Source: Gerris lacustris (lineage: Eukaryota; Arthropoda; Insecta; Hemiptera; Gerridae). Taken from it: a stretch of 64,000 nucleotides of DNA. Under the pieces are notes generated by a model. The model worked only from the letters and a program-made list of their open reading frames with translations, made no database searches and had not been told where the DNA came from. The stretch lies in NCBI GenBank assembly GCA_951217055.1, contig OX578281.1, forward strand, positions 29,823,101 through 29,887,100, read 5' to 3'. Each line of letters opens with the position of its first letter. Within the stretch, counting starts at the first letter, position 1. The translations under genes and the position numbers were made by a program. Shown here piece by piece: positions 34,801 to 44,023 of this stretch.

Positions 34801-37472
34801 GAAGATATACATTTTTTAATTTCTTTTAGTATTGAACCTCTTTTAGAACCAATGAAGAGGCTTATTTATAACTATCAGTTCCAAAAAATAATATAAGCAT
34901 TTGCTTCTGACAATAAACCAATCAGTTCTAATCTTAGATCTATACTTCAAAATAGGTATTTATTTAATGTAACAAAAATAATTACCTTAATAAGACAAGC
35001 AGTTGCATAAATTCTTCTAGTTCTGAAAGGGACATCACACCATCGTCCTGTGTTCAGGAATTCCCATGTTCTATCCTGGACAGCTTTTGCTTTCTCCAAC
35101 GACAAAGTGTACCTAAAACATATTAATAAGAACCAAATGTAATAATAAAAAAATTAACAATTCCTAGGTTGGAAGAGATTTTCCAAACTGTTCAATTGTT
35201 GTTGTTGTCAATCTGCTGTCGGCTCTGAGCTCTAAAACAACCAACTTCCATTCATCTCTATCAAAGGCTTGCACTCTCCATCCACAAATTTCTATTTCTA
35301 TTCCGCCATCCATTTTAATCTCGGTCTTTCTTTTCTACGACAGTTGTAGAGTCTTCCCTTCCACATCTGTTTGGCTACTCTATTCTCTGACAATCTGATA
35401 GATTTCCAAACCACCTCAGTATCGGTAACTTAATGAAATGCACTATGATATACCGTTCCAGCTCGTGGTTTCTTTGTATCCTCCAGGTACCATCAAACTC
35501 TCTCACAGGTCCATAGATCCTTCTCTCAAAGTGTCTTAGTTCCTTCTCAATCCTTATCAATTGCAGACATTTTCCATGTTTCACATCCGAATGTAACAAC
35601 AGGTCTTTACACTTTCAGCTTTGTGTCTTCAAATAAGTCGGCTCTTAATCATTTTTATTAGCATAATGCCCTCTTGTTCCTGTCTGGACCCTTTCTTTTT
35701 AACATTCTCTCAGAGTTATCTGATGAGTCAAGAGCTCCAAGGTATTTAAACGAAGACACTACCTAAAATTTTTTGTCTCCAATTATTATTTTGTGTGGAA
35801 GCCTGTGTTCTTCTGATGTAGACAAGATAAGTACTTCGTCTTAACCTGTCCAGATCATGCTGGCTAAACACCTCTCTTTACTTATTTGTTATAATATCAT
35901 AAATTGTTCTACCATGATCAATTTCTTTCACTATTATATGTAATAATGAGTTAAAGAGAGTTGCTGACAGACCATCACCCTACTTTACTCCTGCACTAAA
36001 TGGGAAATGTTGACTGAGTCTATTCCCAACTTTATTTTAGGCTAATGTAGTTGTCATCGTCATAACTAGAAGTTGTAGCAGTTTTCTAGGGATTTCTAGA
36101 GTTTCAAGAGCTGAGAATGTTTGTTTTTTGTTTAGGCTGTAAAATGCCTCCAATGTAATATAGAAAGAAACCACCTGAAGGCCTAAAGCTGCTTAGATAA
36201 ATAAACAAATCTTATTTTATGTGGAGAGACAGTTTATTGAATAATTCTTGAAATTTAAGAATTCGGAGACAAAACATTCCGTTCTTCAGAACCATCACAA
36301 TGCTTCCATTACCCTTCGTAGGCCCGGAAGCAAAAGTTGAATGAGAATAGTAACACTAGCTTATAAAACAAAGCATTTTGGTTGTGTAAGTCATTGGCAT
36401 GTTGTTTGTTAAAAAAAAAGCTTTGGAAATTTTCATAAAAATCGTGGTTATTGAGTTTGTACAAGCAACATCATTAATCAGTGTGTGTTAGGGTGGGAGA
36501 CCTTAAATTTGAAAGAATATACAGTGTATGTGGCAAGTTTCAGCTTAATTGGGTAACTGGAAGAGGGTTAATAAATCCTCCAAAGATTAAGACGACATGA
36601 CAACCAGCCACCAGGGATACCTTGGTACCTTCAGTATGATAAGATTGATTTCTTTAACAAGCTCTATTTTTTATTTATTTTATTTTTTTTTCAAAAAAGA
36701 GAGGGTAAAAGTGAATTGTACGGTGCTGTTTACAGAATCGAAGTACAAAGTTAATGTTTTTGCCCTAGAATTTTCAACGGCCACTCCGCACCGCCTTGCG
36801 GTGCTCCTCTCATTTTCTGAAGAAAAACAACCCTGCTGGATACAGACCTGTAGAGGTCCAAATCGAAGTACAAAATTAATTAAGGTTTCGATGGCACCGT
36901 ATAATTCACTTCAGCCAAAGAGAAAGTTGAACATCCATCATCCATCATAAAAGTAACACTGGCCAATTAAGTCTAATATATGTTTTAAAAAGTTATCCTC
37001 AAAATATTTAAGAAATATTTTGGTCTCCACCAGCAGTGTAGCCACTTCACAGACCATTCCCAAAGATATATCACATATTTTATTTGGAAAAAACTTGATT
37101 GGACTCAAGAGGATCTCAAATTTTGGGTAAAAAGGTGCAATAAACGGGTAAAGAACAGACAATTTACCCATTAATTCAATATTTGAATGCTGTTAAACCA
37201 TTGCCATATTTAGTTTTTATCACTCAATTAAAAATTATTTCGGAGTAGTAATTTCAGTAAAGCATAATTGCATAAAATAAGTTAAAATATTCAGCAGTGC
37301 CAAGTAAAATATTTAATTATTTAACTACTCACTTTCTTTTCACCTTCAGATCTTCGTAAGAACTGATTAATAAAGCAATCAAGTCTCTATTTGAATCTTC
37401 CGAATCTATTTTAACAGTTTCAAGAGTCAAATATTTTTTAAATTCTTCACACAAATCAATAAAGACAGTCAT
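22380..37472 (-). CDS. KDM8: JmjC-domain oxygenase KDM8/JMJD5 (eight exons, 408 aa)
   Basis: Coding exons in order: 37472-37333, 35112-34986, 34645-34492, 33856-33680, 33198-32981, 24115-23963, 22836-22665, 22465-22380. Every junction is GT-AG with continuous phase; total 408 residues (human about 416). Family matches: [10 protein letters not shown] in the N-terminal region, then the JmjC domain with [31 protein letters not shown] across a splice site, [17 protein letters not shown] (HxD iron ligands), [12 protein letters not shown], and [26 protein letters not shown] carrying the distal histidine. KDM8 is an Fe(II)/2-oxoglutarate oxygenase, reported as an arginyl hydroxylase and linked to chromatin and cell cycle. 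Intron 5 is 8,865 nt and holds a whole PEX6 gene; intron 1 holds a decayed retrotransposon. Catalytic residues appear intact. Confidence 0.93.
22980..23285. repeat. Degenerate A-rich tandem repeat in KDM8 intron 6
   Basis: A loose unit of the type AACAAAGCAACAAGTAAACA is repeated for about 300 bp. No coding potential. Confidence 0.6.
23402..23540 (+). repeat. Family X repeat, copy 2
   Basis: ACGAGACAGAATGTTC, CTCAAACAGACTTCTGTC, ATTCGGAGACATAACATT and CCGTTACCTTGTGTAAGCTC align in order with the copy at 17900-18290. Confidence 0.75.
24480..24695 (+). pseudogene. Possible non-LTR retrotransposon ORF2 C-terminal fragment
   Basis: The plus strand reads [20 protein letters not shown] followed by [10 protein letters not shown] and a stop. 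This resembles the extreme C-terminal end of jockey/R1-type ORF2 proteins, where a short acidic helix precedes a DILxFI-type motif. It has no start or upstream domain here. It lies in KDM8 intron 5, opposite in strand to the next fragment. Confidence 0.4.
24830..25350. repeat. Direct repeat TTGACAGAAGAGGAAAACAA
   Basis: About 45 bp starting TTGACAGAAGAGGAAAACAA and including CAGAAGGAGG occur at 24831-24876 and 25296-25345. An AGT microsatellite (AGTAGTAGTAGTAAG) follows the first copy. Confidence 0.7.
24920..25290 (-). pseudogene. Non-LTR retrotransposon RNase H / zinc-knuckle remnant
   Basis: Across shifted minus-strand frames one reads [35 protein letters not shown] and [20 protein letters not shown]. 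This is the RNase H tail and CxxC segment common after it in jockey/I-type elements (typical form LTGHxxLxxHL..CPxC). Frameshifts and stops show it is dead. Confidence 0.55.
25495..25857 (-). pseudogene. Unidentified coding-like remnant, weakly mariner-transposase-like
   Basis: The minus strand reads [20 protein letters not shown] followed by AMS, then a stop after about 43 codons; a second frame ([18 protein letters not shown] onward) follows without a shared frame. The first part is reminiscent of the helix-turn-helix start of mariner transposases (KLGKTATET..LKQAYGD). The acceptor-like TTTAAAG just before it is a competing explanation, an unrecognised terminal exon. It lies in KDM8 intron 5. 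Confidence 0.3.
25858..27062. other. KDM8 intron 5 sequence, no gene seen
   Basis: AT-rich with A tracts (for example around 26822-26844). No recognised element or coding segment. Confidence 0.5.
27063..27617. mobile_element. hAT-type element, 555 bp, non-autonomous
   Basis: The ends TAGGGTTGCCAG / CTGGCAACCCTA are perfect inverted repeats. Flanks GTGTTGTC (27055-27062) and GAGTTGCC (27618-27625) match at six of eight positions, a decayed 8 bp target duplication. The interior has CCCGTTTTGG and GTTCGGGACGCC but no transposase. A related end appears near 10722. Confidence 0.75.
27678..28020. repeat. Large foldback inverted repeat (343 bp)
   Basis: CTTAAGGCTCTACCGCTCTT at the left and its exact complement at the right bound arms of roughly 145 bp that match nearly throughout (including TCTAATCACAGGCTTCATTC and CACAATTTGAGCCCTATTTC). 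The loop contains its own hairpin CAGGCGCCATTT / AAATGGCGCCTG. It could fold into a cruciform or give long double-stranded RNA in the KDM8 pre-mRNA. Confidence 0.9.
28633..28745. repeat. Near-perfect 113 bp palindrome without a spacer
   Basis: TTATGACTAGAGAGGTTGGT starts a 55 bp arm whose exact complement follows immediately; only the central three bases (28688-28690) do not pair. ACTAATAATGACA occurs upstream (about 28571) and again right after the palindrome. It lies in KDM8 intron 5, about 420 bp downstream of the PEX6 stop codon. Confidence 0.97.
29167..31377 (-). CDS. PEX6: Peroxisomal AAA-ATPase PEX6, intronless
   Basis: The ATG at 31377 (KMLILQEK context) gives 736 residues; the frame also runs 12 codons upstream to a GTG after an in-frame TGA. 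It has two AAA modules. D1 has a Walker [10 protein letters not shown] near residue 243 and a degenerate Walker B. D2 has [10 protein letters not shown] near 502, FIDEID near 562, and the second region of homology with [17 protein letters not shown] near 625-640. This D1/D2 asymmetry is typical of PEX6, which with PEX1 forms the hexameric motor that extracts ubiquitinated PEX5 from the peroxisomal membrane. The N-terminal part is shorter than in human (about 980 aa) or fly (about 900) proteins. An AG (TATTAG) just upstream leaves room for a missed 5' exon. The gene lies wholly inside KDM8 intron 5 on the same strand. No frameshift or internal stop. Confidence 0.93.
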   Translation of the reverse strand: MLILQEKTTPLNLQFLSVGNEFDSSLIGRYAVVNLSNKRSFICKVWPKSFLHNDFCVLDPSVELLSNSSTPAAKELNLEGQHLSRNNVKAIPHVNIIKSLSLIVVFKDPCQRMKWDDKEAALIDSLRELLKLFIMSSKSIVNVDSLTEFDVFGIYSLNILSTGCGYGRVVKSTKIKIDSKISLMTYDQLYRNVDENEIFYWNAYKELSAVIENRSNILNPDRSRILGQDSEDENLNFVQQVLLVGAGGCGKSTLVHKVCFDKDVVLLYLDLSEMLTLKHDERQSYFKDKLKLAKALSDEATSGLCMILIKRVENICSKSGKPLEMLNSFLEDASRDPKIIVVATTDFPLALDASLRSANKLSVEVYLNIPTETERFRLVEVIVRQLPVKLNLSGRSCLYIALNTPGFVFADLVFLFRKATKTVQSQNLTEEDDILNVFKSLVKTVQPTSTKGIIGLVPSSTYNINNLGGLFEIKSQLIQLIVWPIVNSESLRQMNVPPPSGCLLYGPPGCAKTSLVRAVASSYKTTFLSVSAAHLYSPFLGDAEKIITQLFQRARASAPTVLFIDEIDALVGSRTNRDSGVQERILSSFLTELDGIGFKKDAEHSLNENYNPIVTIVAATNRPQVVDSALLRPGRFDKLIYVPPPNVEERHSILKIVTAGLSLDSNISLTSVAERTEYYSGADLVALCREAGLRALAVGGEKVKSISVAHFDYAVENIKPSLTEEQVKWYSEFTFG
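31766..31795. repeat. Poly-T tract of about 30
   Basis: A T homopolymer about 390 bp upstream of PEX6. On the minus strand it is poly-A, but it lies on the 5' side of PEX6, so it is not a retrocopy tail. Confidence 0.8.
31897..31964. repeat. Hairpin AGCCAATGAGAGCTC
   Basis: AGCCAATGAGAGCTCAAGATTTTG and CAAAATCTCGAGCTCTCATTGGCT are inverted with one mismatch. The same word occurs inside the MITE at 21823-22095, so this is probably a relative of it. Confidence 0.7.
31998..32980. other. Remainder of KDM8 intron 5, 5' side
   Basis: No gene seen. A short hairpin GGTCTCCGCCTCCGGAGACC lies near 32725-32745. Confidence 0.5.
35170..36130 (-). pseudogene. Decayed non-LTR retrotransposon reverse transcriptase
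   Basis: The minus strand reads [10 protein letters not shown] (the QGDxLSPLLFN motif of reverse transcriptase, near 35990), then [41 protein letters not shown], and [20 protein letters not shown], with stops and shifts between. The order and the FKYLG / YGSETW / RRIYGP motifs fit an RTE/BovB or related craniofacial-development-protein-2-like element. The YADD box is not clear. It lies in KDM8 intron 1. Confidence 0.75.
36240..36335 (+). repeat. Family X repeat, copy 3 (short)
   Basis: ATTCGGAGACAAAACATTCC, GTTCTTCAGAACCATCACAA and CTTCCATTACCCTTCGTAGG match the terminal part of the family. Confidence 0.7.
36336..37332. other. Rest of KDM8 intron 1
   Basis: A minus-strand open frame at about 37171-36938 contains [20 protein letters not shown] and could be transposon-derived, but no family was recognised. 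Confidence 0.35.
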
Positions 37473-37664
37473 TTTATATTATTTAGACAATAATTAATTT
37501 AATAATTTTAATATTTGAAAGAATGGCTAAACTATAACTATATTTTTAAAACATAGAACAAACTAGAACCACATTGAAAGTTACCCGCGTTTTAATATTT
37601 GTAACCTGAGTATAACAATAATGAAACCTCCACCCTCCACTATCGAAAGTTTTAACATCACATA

Positions 37665-37672
37665 TATCGATA
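37665..37672. promoter_or_regulatory. DRE-like motif TATCGATA upstream of KDM8
   Basis: The palindromic TATCGATA is the DREF-binding DNA-replication-related element, a housekeeping core-promoter motif known from Drosophila. This copy is 193 bp upstream of the KDM8 ATG. Related TATCGAAAG (37641) and GTCGATAG (near 37829) lie close by. Function here is inferred. Confidence 0.55.
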
Positions 37673-37796
37673 GTCTTATATCAATGTAAATAATAATAAT
37701 AGAATGTAAAATGTAAATAATAATAATAGAAATTTCGATTTCGGAGGAATACTAGAGATTGTGTGAATCCCGATCCCACCATAAGTAAATATTTAC

Positions 37797-37804
37797 TATC
37801 GATA
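37797..37804. promoter_or_regulatory. Second DRE-like motif TATCGATA
   Basis: An exact second copy 132 bp further upstream. Two perfect 8-mers within 140 bp is unlikely by chance. Confidence 0.55.
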
Positions 37805-38144
37805 GTTCTTGATTATAATCTATACTTGTCGATAGAATTTGAAAAAAACTATCCCTATAGAAACAAATAAATTATTTATTTATTTTATCAAAATATTAAT
37901 TAATATTATCATAATGATTATTATTATCTCTATTCTTGGTGGTCAAAATTAACCATCACTTATCTTTTTAATTTAAATGGAAAATTGATATTATGATGTT
38001 GATGTTAGGTTGCCTACCAGTCTAATCAGTCATCGTCATCCCTATAATATATTTATATGAGTAAAAAAATTACAATAAACTCTAGAACATAATCTGAGTA
38101 CTATTTTAATCGAATACGAGTTTAAAAGGGCGATTTTTGCTTCC

Positions 38145-38272
38145 GAGCTTACTGATGGTAAGCTCGGAAATCTCCGATGTCAAAAATTCCAAGACAGAAA
38201 TCCGTTCCAGATATCAGGGAACATTTATGGTTTCGTGTCTGTCTTCTGTCTGTCGCTCAATTTTAGCGAAAC
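38145..38272 (-). repeat. Family X repeat, copy 4 (inverted)
   Basis: GCTTCCGAGCTTACTGATGG, CCAAGACAGAAATCCGTTCC and GTGTCTGTCTTCTGTCTGTC: the reverse complement of copy 1, including the CTGTCTGTC tail. Confidence 0.8.
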
Positions 38273-38529
38273 AACATATCTTCAAAACTGCTGGTTGGAT
38301 GGTAGCTCAAAATTAACCCATTGTCGGCCCCATATAAATTCAGGTCTGGTTTGACGTCTATGCTATTCAAACTGAAAGACATTTCTTAATATTTCCTTAT
38401 AACGTTCTGATGCCACCGTGTGGTGGCATCAATATTTTGAGGTTGTCAGTGGATTAAAACAAACTATTCTACTTCTCAAATCGGCTATATTTCGACCATT
38501 AATTAGGTCCTTATCAGGCCTACTAATAT

Positions 38530-38804
38530 TGTAACGGGGATTTGGTGAGTGGAATAATGAAACTGGTTAATATGTTTGATAGTTATTTATTAGTACATGA
38601 ATGTGTGTTATATGAATGAGTGATTGTTGTAAGATGTGTACACCTCCAGAGCTAAGATCGGACTCCCCGTGTGACTCTATGCTAGGGCTTAGTCTGTTAG
38701 ATTCTTGGTGGGGGAAAGCACCAGTAGACAGAAATTCGAGCCTTTGCTAGCCTAAGGTCTACACTGCTTTCCTAGAATAATCTGGACTTGGCTTCCCCGT
38801 TACA
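38530..38804 (-). mobile_element. LTR of an LTR retrotransposon (275 bp)
   Basis: It is bounded by TGTAACGGGG and CCCCGTTACA (TG...CA ends with a 10 bp inverted match). On the minus strand it is preceded directly by a polypurine tract AAAGAAGGGGGG (38818-38807), so this is the 3' LTR of a minus-strand element, probably Gypsy or BEL type. A diverged copy lies at 21640-22175. Confidence 0.8.
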
Positions 38805-39420
38805 GACCCCCCTTCTTTGGAGAGTGAGCACCTACGAACAGGTAGTTCCCCAAAGAAGGAAGTAGCCAAGGCAGTGTAGTGTTTCTTGTGAATGGTCAGT
38901 GACTTTGAGCTGGAGGTGTATGGTGTATACTTTATGTAGTATGTCGCGGAAAGGACGAGAGACCTTATGTGTGGATGTGGTGTCAGAAGTGAGATTGAAG
39001 TGGTCCTGGGATGAGGGATGATGGTAGCGTGGTGATTGGGAATTGGCCGTGGCAGTTGGTGACCAGGACGTTGTTGAGGGATGGTCCTGGCAGTTGGTGA
39101 CCAGGACATTGTTGAGGGATTGTCCTGGCAGTTGGTGACCAGGACGTTGTTGAGGGATGGTCCTGGCAGTTGGTGACCAGGACGTTGTTGAGGGATGGTC
39201 CTGGCAGTTGGTGACCAGGACGTTGTTGAGGGATGGTCCTGGCAGTTGGTGACCAGGTCGTTGTTGATGGTGTCAGGTGTATTAGGGTACTTCACATGTC
39301 GAGGTGTGAAGGAGAGTAAAAGTGTGTCTTGAAGATGAGGTTCGTGTTAGGGTCTCTCTCCGTTCGCCTACATTTGTCGGAGTGTGTACTTATTGTGTGT
39401 GTGATTACAATATGTTAAAC
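38805..39420 (-). mobile_element. 3' internal region of the LTR retrotransposon
   Basis: The minus-strand frame ends with SFFGELPVRRCSLSKEGG just before the polypurine tract; upstream it is mostly minisatellite translation (SWSPTARTIPQQRPGHQL). No protease, RT or integrase was seen; the rest of the element is absent. Confidence 0.55.
39053..39266. repeat. 38 bp minisatellite, about six units
   Basis: CAGTTGGTGACCAGGACGTT begins units at 39053, 39091, 39129, 39167, 39205 and 39243, an exact 38 bp period with very few substitutions. It sits inside the LTR element's 3' internal region. Confidence 0.95.
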
Positions 39421-39752
39421 ATATCACAATATTATGCTATAACATTTAAATATTATTAAAATAGATTAATTAAAATTACATTATTATTATTTTTTTTTTT
39501 CTTATAATTATGAAGTATTTCTTACAATTAGTATTAAAATTTTGTACAAAGGTAAGTGAGACCATAACAATAACAAGTTATGACATTCACCATATTCACT
39601 TATAATGACTTCATGTTGGAATATCGTTCCTTGTTTAAATTGAAATGTAATACTTTCCGAAGATATAGCTGAAAATAACAGAAATTAACAGATTTTAAAG
39701 GCAGATATATGTCCCTCAGTGTTATAATTATAACAAAGATGTGTTAAGCACA

Positions 39753-40116
39753 ATGATGCCTGAAATTGAAGATCAAATGCCTAATTACACGTTTATGCAA
39801 GATGGTGCTGCGTCCTATCACTAGCAACACAATTCAATACTTTCAAGAGAGTTGCCTAGACTTCATTCAGTGGCCGCCCAACAGTCCAGACCTAAATCCA
39901 ATTGATTACTCTGTCTGGGGTTGGTTAGGACAAAGAGTGTACGTTGGGGGGGGGGGGGGGAGAATAAAGGAAGTTGATGAACATCGAAGGAGGATCCTTC
40001 GTGCCTGGGCTGGTATGCGAGAATCAACTATTGCTCGGGCCATATCCCACTGGAGAAGGAGAGTGCAGGTTGTTGTAAATGAACAAGGAGGACATATTGA
40101 ACCATACAACAAGTAA
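39753..40116 (+). pseudogene. Tc1/mariner-superfamily transposase remnant
   Basis: One frame reads MPEIEDQMPNYTFMQDGAAS (the FxQDGAxxH strand with a catalytic Asp) and then breaks. Another frame continues FIQWPPNSPDLNPIDYSVWG, the SPDLNPxD/E catalytic block, through a C-terminal tail ending HIEPYNK. Spacing suggests a DDxD-type mariner relative. A G homopolymer at 39946-39960 has expanded inside the coding region. The N-terminal DNA-binding part is missing. The AATTTTTTAAAGACCC and GGCCCACCTTGTAT strings downstream may be its end. Confidence 0.75.
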
Positions 40117-40445
40117 ATCTGTAAATTAAGCATTAGTTTTTGTAATTTTTTGAAATATTAATTTTATTTTATCAAAACTGCCCGGACAACAATTTTTTAA
40201 AGACCCTAATTCAAACCGTCATTGCATGGCTTTCACCCAATGGTTTGTTGTTATATATATGACATTTAAACTAGAACAATGTAGTTTTCAGACCCCGCAA
40301 ACCCCATACATCTATCTATTACAGAAGCCGAGCTATAGCTATAAGTGTTCAAAAATGTGGGGTTGTTTGGCCCACCTTGTATATTCAATCAGCTGTATAA
40401 ATCGTATGATTGGACTTTCAATACTTTTTTATTTTATTTTTACAG

Positions 40446-40483
40446 TTTTCAAAGGAAGTAAAATATGCCAGAAGGTCGATTAA
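40446..40483 (+). pseudogene. Orphan last exon of a third CUB-S1 protease gene
   Basis: TTTTTACAG is followed by 38 nt coding VFKGSKICQKVD and a TAA. This corresponds to the last exons of the two downstream protease genes (VSKGSKICQKV plus Q or D), and the 3' flank also matches theirs (TATGAAATAACCAAAATAAA, and TTTAGAGCTATTAAAATAAT). No other exon of this copy was found upstream; a transposase remnant occupies that space. It is the stump of a tandem copy lost by deletion. Confidence 0.85.
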
Positions 40484-41803
40484 ACGAAGATGATTATATT
40501 TTAAAAATTTTGTATGAAATAACCAAAATAAAATAAATTATTGTAAAACAAAATTTCAATGACAATTCAAATAATGAACATACAAATTATATACCTTATC
40601 CTATTTTCCCTCAATTATAAATTCTACAAATAGGAATTTAGAGCTATTAAAATAATGTCAGGAAAATAATAAACTATGATAAACTTTTATTATAGAAATT
40701 GTGCTTTTAAATAACCGATAAAGATTTATTATATTAATATTACTATTATTATATACATTTTACTTTTACTTTTTTGGTCTGTTGTTTGGTACGATGAAAC
40801 CATCAATTTCTTTGACATTTTTTCTAAGCACTTGAAAGTAAACAGTGGCATATCCAGCGGCTAGGTCTGGGGGGTACATTCTAGGGGGCACATTCTAAGT
40901 CAGTATAGATTGGGGGGAGGGGGGTATTCATAGTGGTAACAAGAAAAGGGAACTACTTATTCAACAAAGCAGCTGCCCCCCTCCCAACAAAAGAATGTAA
41001 AACTAACAAACAAAAAAATCTCCGCGCCCAAGTTATTATTTTAATAAATAACAATAATTGTTAGCCATTTTAATACCAGATATAAGATATAAGAGATTGA
41101 ATATTAAAAACAAATAGAAGGTTATTTAGATGCTAAGGTTATAAACAATGATAAACAAGGTCGAAAAAGCAGAATCGCCAACCTGATTTCAACAACTTCA
41201 TTACATTAGCTATTCATTCTCTACTATTTATAAAATAATTAAGGAGCATCGTATTTTAGGTATTGTGAGGTTTGACCAATGTATGATTTTTCGCAGGAAT
41301 TGCAATTCATTTTGAGTTGTGTCTTTTAATTTGGTAAAAAGTTTTTTGTGGTTTAAATGAGATTCGTAGTTGAGGATTTTTTAATTTTTTTCTGTTAATT
41401 GATGTTATTAAAGTATATTTAATTGAGTTGAGTGGTTGGGAATTATTATTATTGATTCTTTTTTTTATGAATTATTTTATTTATCAAATACTTATAGGAC
41501 ATTGGTAATCTTGAAGTAAGATTTTGCTCATATTTGTATTGTGAAGTGAACGCTTGGCTCTATTTAAATAAGAAGTAGCAAAGTTGATTTTTTGAGAACG
41601 AGGATGGTGGGGAAAAGTAGTTAAGGAATTCTGCCTAAATTCTGGGGTTTCATGAATTAATCGGTGATTAGAGAATTATCATTTCATCTGATAATAATTG
41701 TCATAACTAGGAAGGGTATTTTGTGATTAATCTCTTGTACATAAGTGAATTTTAACCCGGGATGAAACGAATTGAATAAATTTAGGACTAAATATATTGG
41801 CAT
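40484..41803. other. Intergenic sequence after the orphan exon
   Basis: Protease-type 3' flank to about 40750, then CAGTGGCATATCCAGCGGCT (hAT-like end) with G-rich sequence at about 40845-40930, then unassigned AT-rich DNA. No gene. Confidence 0.5.
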
Positions 41804-41953
41804 TACTTTAGATTGTTACTCCACTTATAAAAACAAGTGTGATTTTCTTTTGTCCCAAAGTACATTGGACAAAACATCCCTTTATTTTAATAACTATTTA
41901 GTTAAAGTCATTTATATTCTAATAAAACAGGGGAGTAACTATTTATAGAAGTA
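41804..41953. mobile_element. MITE family Z, copy 1
   Basis: The left end CTTTAGATTGTTACTCC and right end GGGGAGTAAC form short inverted repeats around TTTTGTCCCAAAGTACATTGG. Related copies are at 52703-52854 and 54675-55459. Confidence 0.7.
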
Positions 41954-42224
41954 CCAATATATTGAATTTAAAGGGAGGGCTATTTAGAGGGAATTTAAGA
42001 GAGGATGTTATCAACATATTTCCAAATGAACGGTAGCTGGAATGGAAGTTTGTACAAGATATATTTAAAAAGTTTTAGAGGAGGCCTGCAAGGCTTGAAC
42101 CCGTAGCAGTTTAATATTTAGAAGTAAAATTGACTTTCTTTCTTAACTAGGACCAAGAACACTTGTTTCTTTTATTAAAATAACAGTATCTTTTCAAATG
42201 AACTCTTTTTTTACACTGAAATAG

Positions 42225-43200
42225 ACTTTATCTACCCTATTTAGTTTCTGGCAGTACTTATAAACTGGTCGTGATTGGTACCGTTCCTTGTTTGCTTTGA
42301 GAGCCGTTTCGTTGTTTCCTAACTCAGAATTTTCATGTCATCGAATATATTCCTACAACAGTTTTTCTTTCACTAACTCAAGTGTTAGGTCTTTTTCAGA
42401 TCTACCCTCTAGAGCTGTAACTAGATGTTTGTAACTATCAGGGAGTCTACGAAGTAAAAATGTGACATGCACATGCAGATGTTCAGCTAGGTTCTCACCT
42501 TATACCCCCTACACACTGGCTAACTGTCGGGCCCGACGGTCGGGGCTACAAACGTCGGGCCCTACAGTTGGCCGGTCGGGTTGACTGGAACATCCGACCA
42601 CCGACCCCCCCCCCCCCCCCCACCACTTTTTTTTGTCGGGTTGGTGTGTGTGTAGCGTTGTTAGGTCCAACAGTCCGACTTGCACCTTCACCTCAGCTTC
42701 ATTTCCGTTTGATGTGACTTTTAGAACTGCGTACCACGAGTATTGCTGCTAAACTGGACTAGTAGTCGAGTCGGCTCATTTGGTCGGCTCGTTTGGTCGG
42801 GGTGTGTGTAGGCAAGGCCCCGACGAGGACGGTCGAGGCCAACGGTCGTGTCGGGCAGTCGTGTCGGTCAGTGTGTAGGGGTAGGGGGTGTAAAATAGAC
42901 CATTGATAAATAGTGTCCAGTAGCTGCATAATGTGACCTTACATGTTTCGTTCCTCGGTGAGATTCATACGTGAACAGTTTTAGTGGGGACTGGGGACAC
43001 TTCATTAGTCAGGGTTGACATTTCATGATACTTTTTAAGTAGGTACCTTCCTTCTCTTGCCGTTTTCGCGGCTCTAACAAGAAATATTTGACTATTCTCA
43101 AGAAGAAGTTCGATTGTCGCCCTGACATTGCCATATCGGCCTCTGTTATAGGATCCGGTGGAGATCTCACAACACTTCCTCGAGTTGTGAATCAACCTTA
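42225..43200 (-). pseudogene. Copia-type gag remnant split by a MITE
   Basis: The minus strand reads LLKKYHEMSTLTNEV (near 43020), the WxxLxxxYxxxS.. region of Copia Gag. After an interruption it reads LLRRLPDSYKHLVTALEGRS and DLTLELVKEKLL with stops, typical of the UBN2/Copia gag domain (LPxSYxxLVTALE...LTLExVxxxLL). The zinc knuckle and Pol are not seen. Confidence 0.75.
42503..42883. mobile_element. GC-rich MITE inserted in the gag remnant
   Basis: TACCCCCTACACACTG at the left and CAGTGTGTAGGGGTA at the right are inverted, followed internally by TCGGGCCCGACGGTCGG-like words at both ends. It is CG-rich in an AT-rich region and includes a 17 C run (42605-42621). The exact target duplication is unclear. 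Confidence 0.75.
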
Positions 43201-43554
43201 TACTTTCAGATCTGATAATAACTTCGGAAGATTTAACACTTTAAAAGAATCTGACATATTTACCAATTTCGGTAAATTTCTTTTCTTCCTATGGTTTCAC
43301 ACAATATTTACCAGCTCTGGACCCGGAACAAAATTATTAAAAACCAAATTAATCTGTCGATAAAATACTAATATCATTATTAGTAGTACTAATATCGTAG
43401 CATTTTGTTCTAATACACGACATTTCAATGTTTGTTATTTTTCTAAATCAAGTAACAATAGAGATAAAATGAGCAAATAACCATTTATATATATATTGAA
43501 GAAACTCCTGCTACTCAACAATGAGTCACCTGGTATATACATAGATATACATAT

Positions 43555-43788
<234 letters not shown>

Positions 43789-43949
43789 GAAGTACGAAAA
43801 TAATTTATTCTCTCAGGTAACAATAATATCCAATTATACTAAAATTTGTCTTATAAATAATAAAAATTAGGGGATTCAAAACCACAAATTAATCAAATTA
43901 AATATTGGTACAAACATAATAAAAATATAGGCATTGTGATGAAGTCAAC

Positions 43950-44023
43950 AGAAAGTGATAAATCAGGCTATTTATTGTATTTAAAATCACTTCTAGTTTC
44001 TTCTCCGTTGAAAAATCATCGAC
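43950..44023 (+). promoter_or_regulatory. Core promoter of protease gene A
   Basis: GTGATAAATCAGGCTATTTATTG is conserved with gene B. TATTTATT (43969-43976) is the TATA-like box. The likely start lies near TCACTTCTAGTTTC, about 25 nt downstream. The 5' UTR is about 30 nt before ATG 44024. Further upstream, GAAGTCAACAGAAAGTG and AGTAACAATAGAGATAAAAT are also shared. Confidence 0.7.

Noticed and set aside
23960..37472. KDM8 as two separate genes split by the PEX6 gene
   Set aside because: The exon 5 / exon 6 junction (AAC CAA / GTG CCT) is in phase and gives the [12 protein letters not shown] match expected of one JmjC domain.
38759..39295. 178-codon open frame on the minus strand
   Set aside because: It is mostly translation of a 38 bp minisatellite inside the 3' region of an LTR retrotransposon and runs into the LTR itself.
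39766..40116. Active transposase
   Set aside because: The frame breaks between the two catalytic blocks, lacks the DNA-binding half, and carries an expanded G tract.
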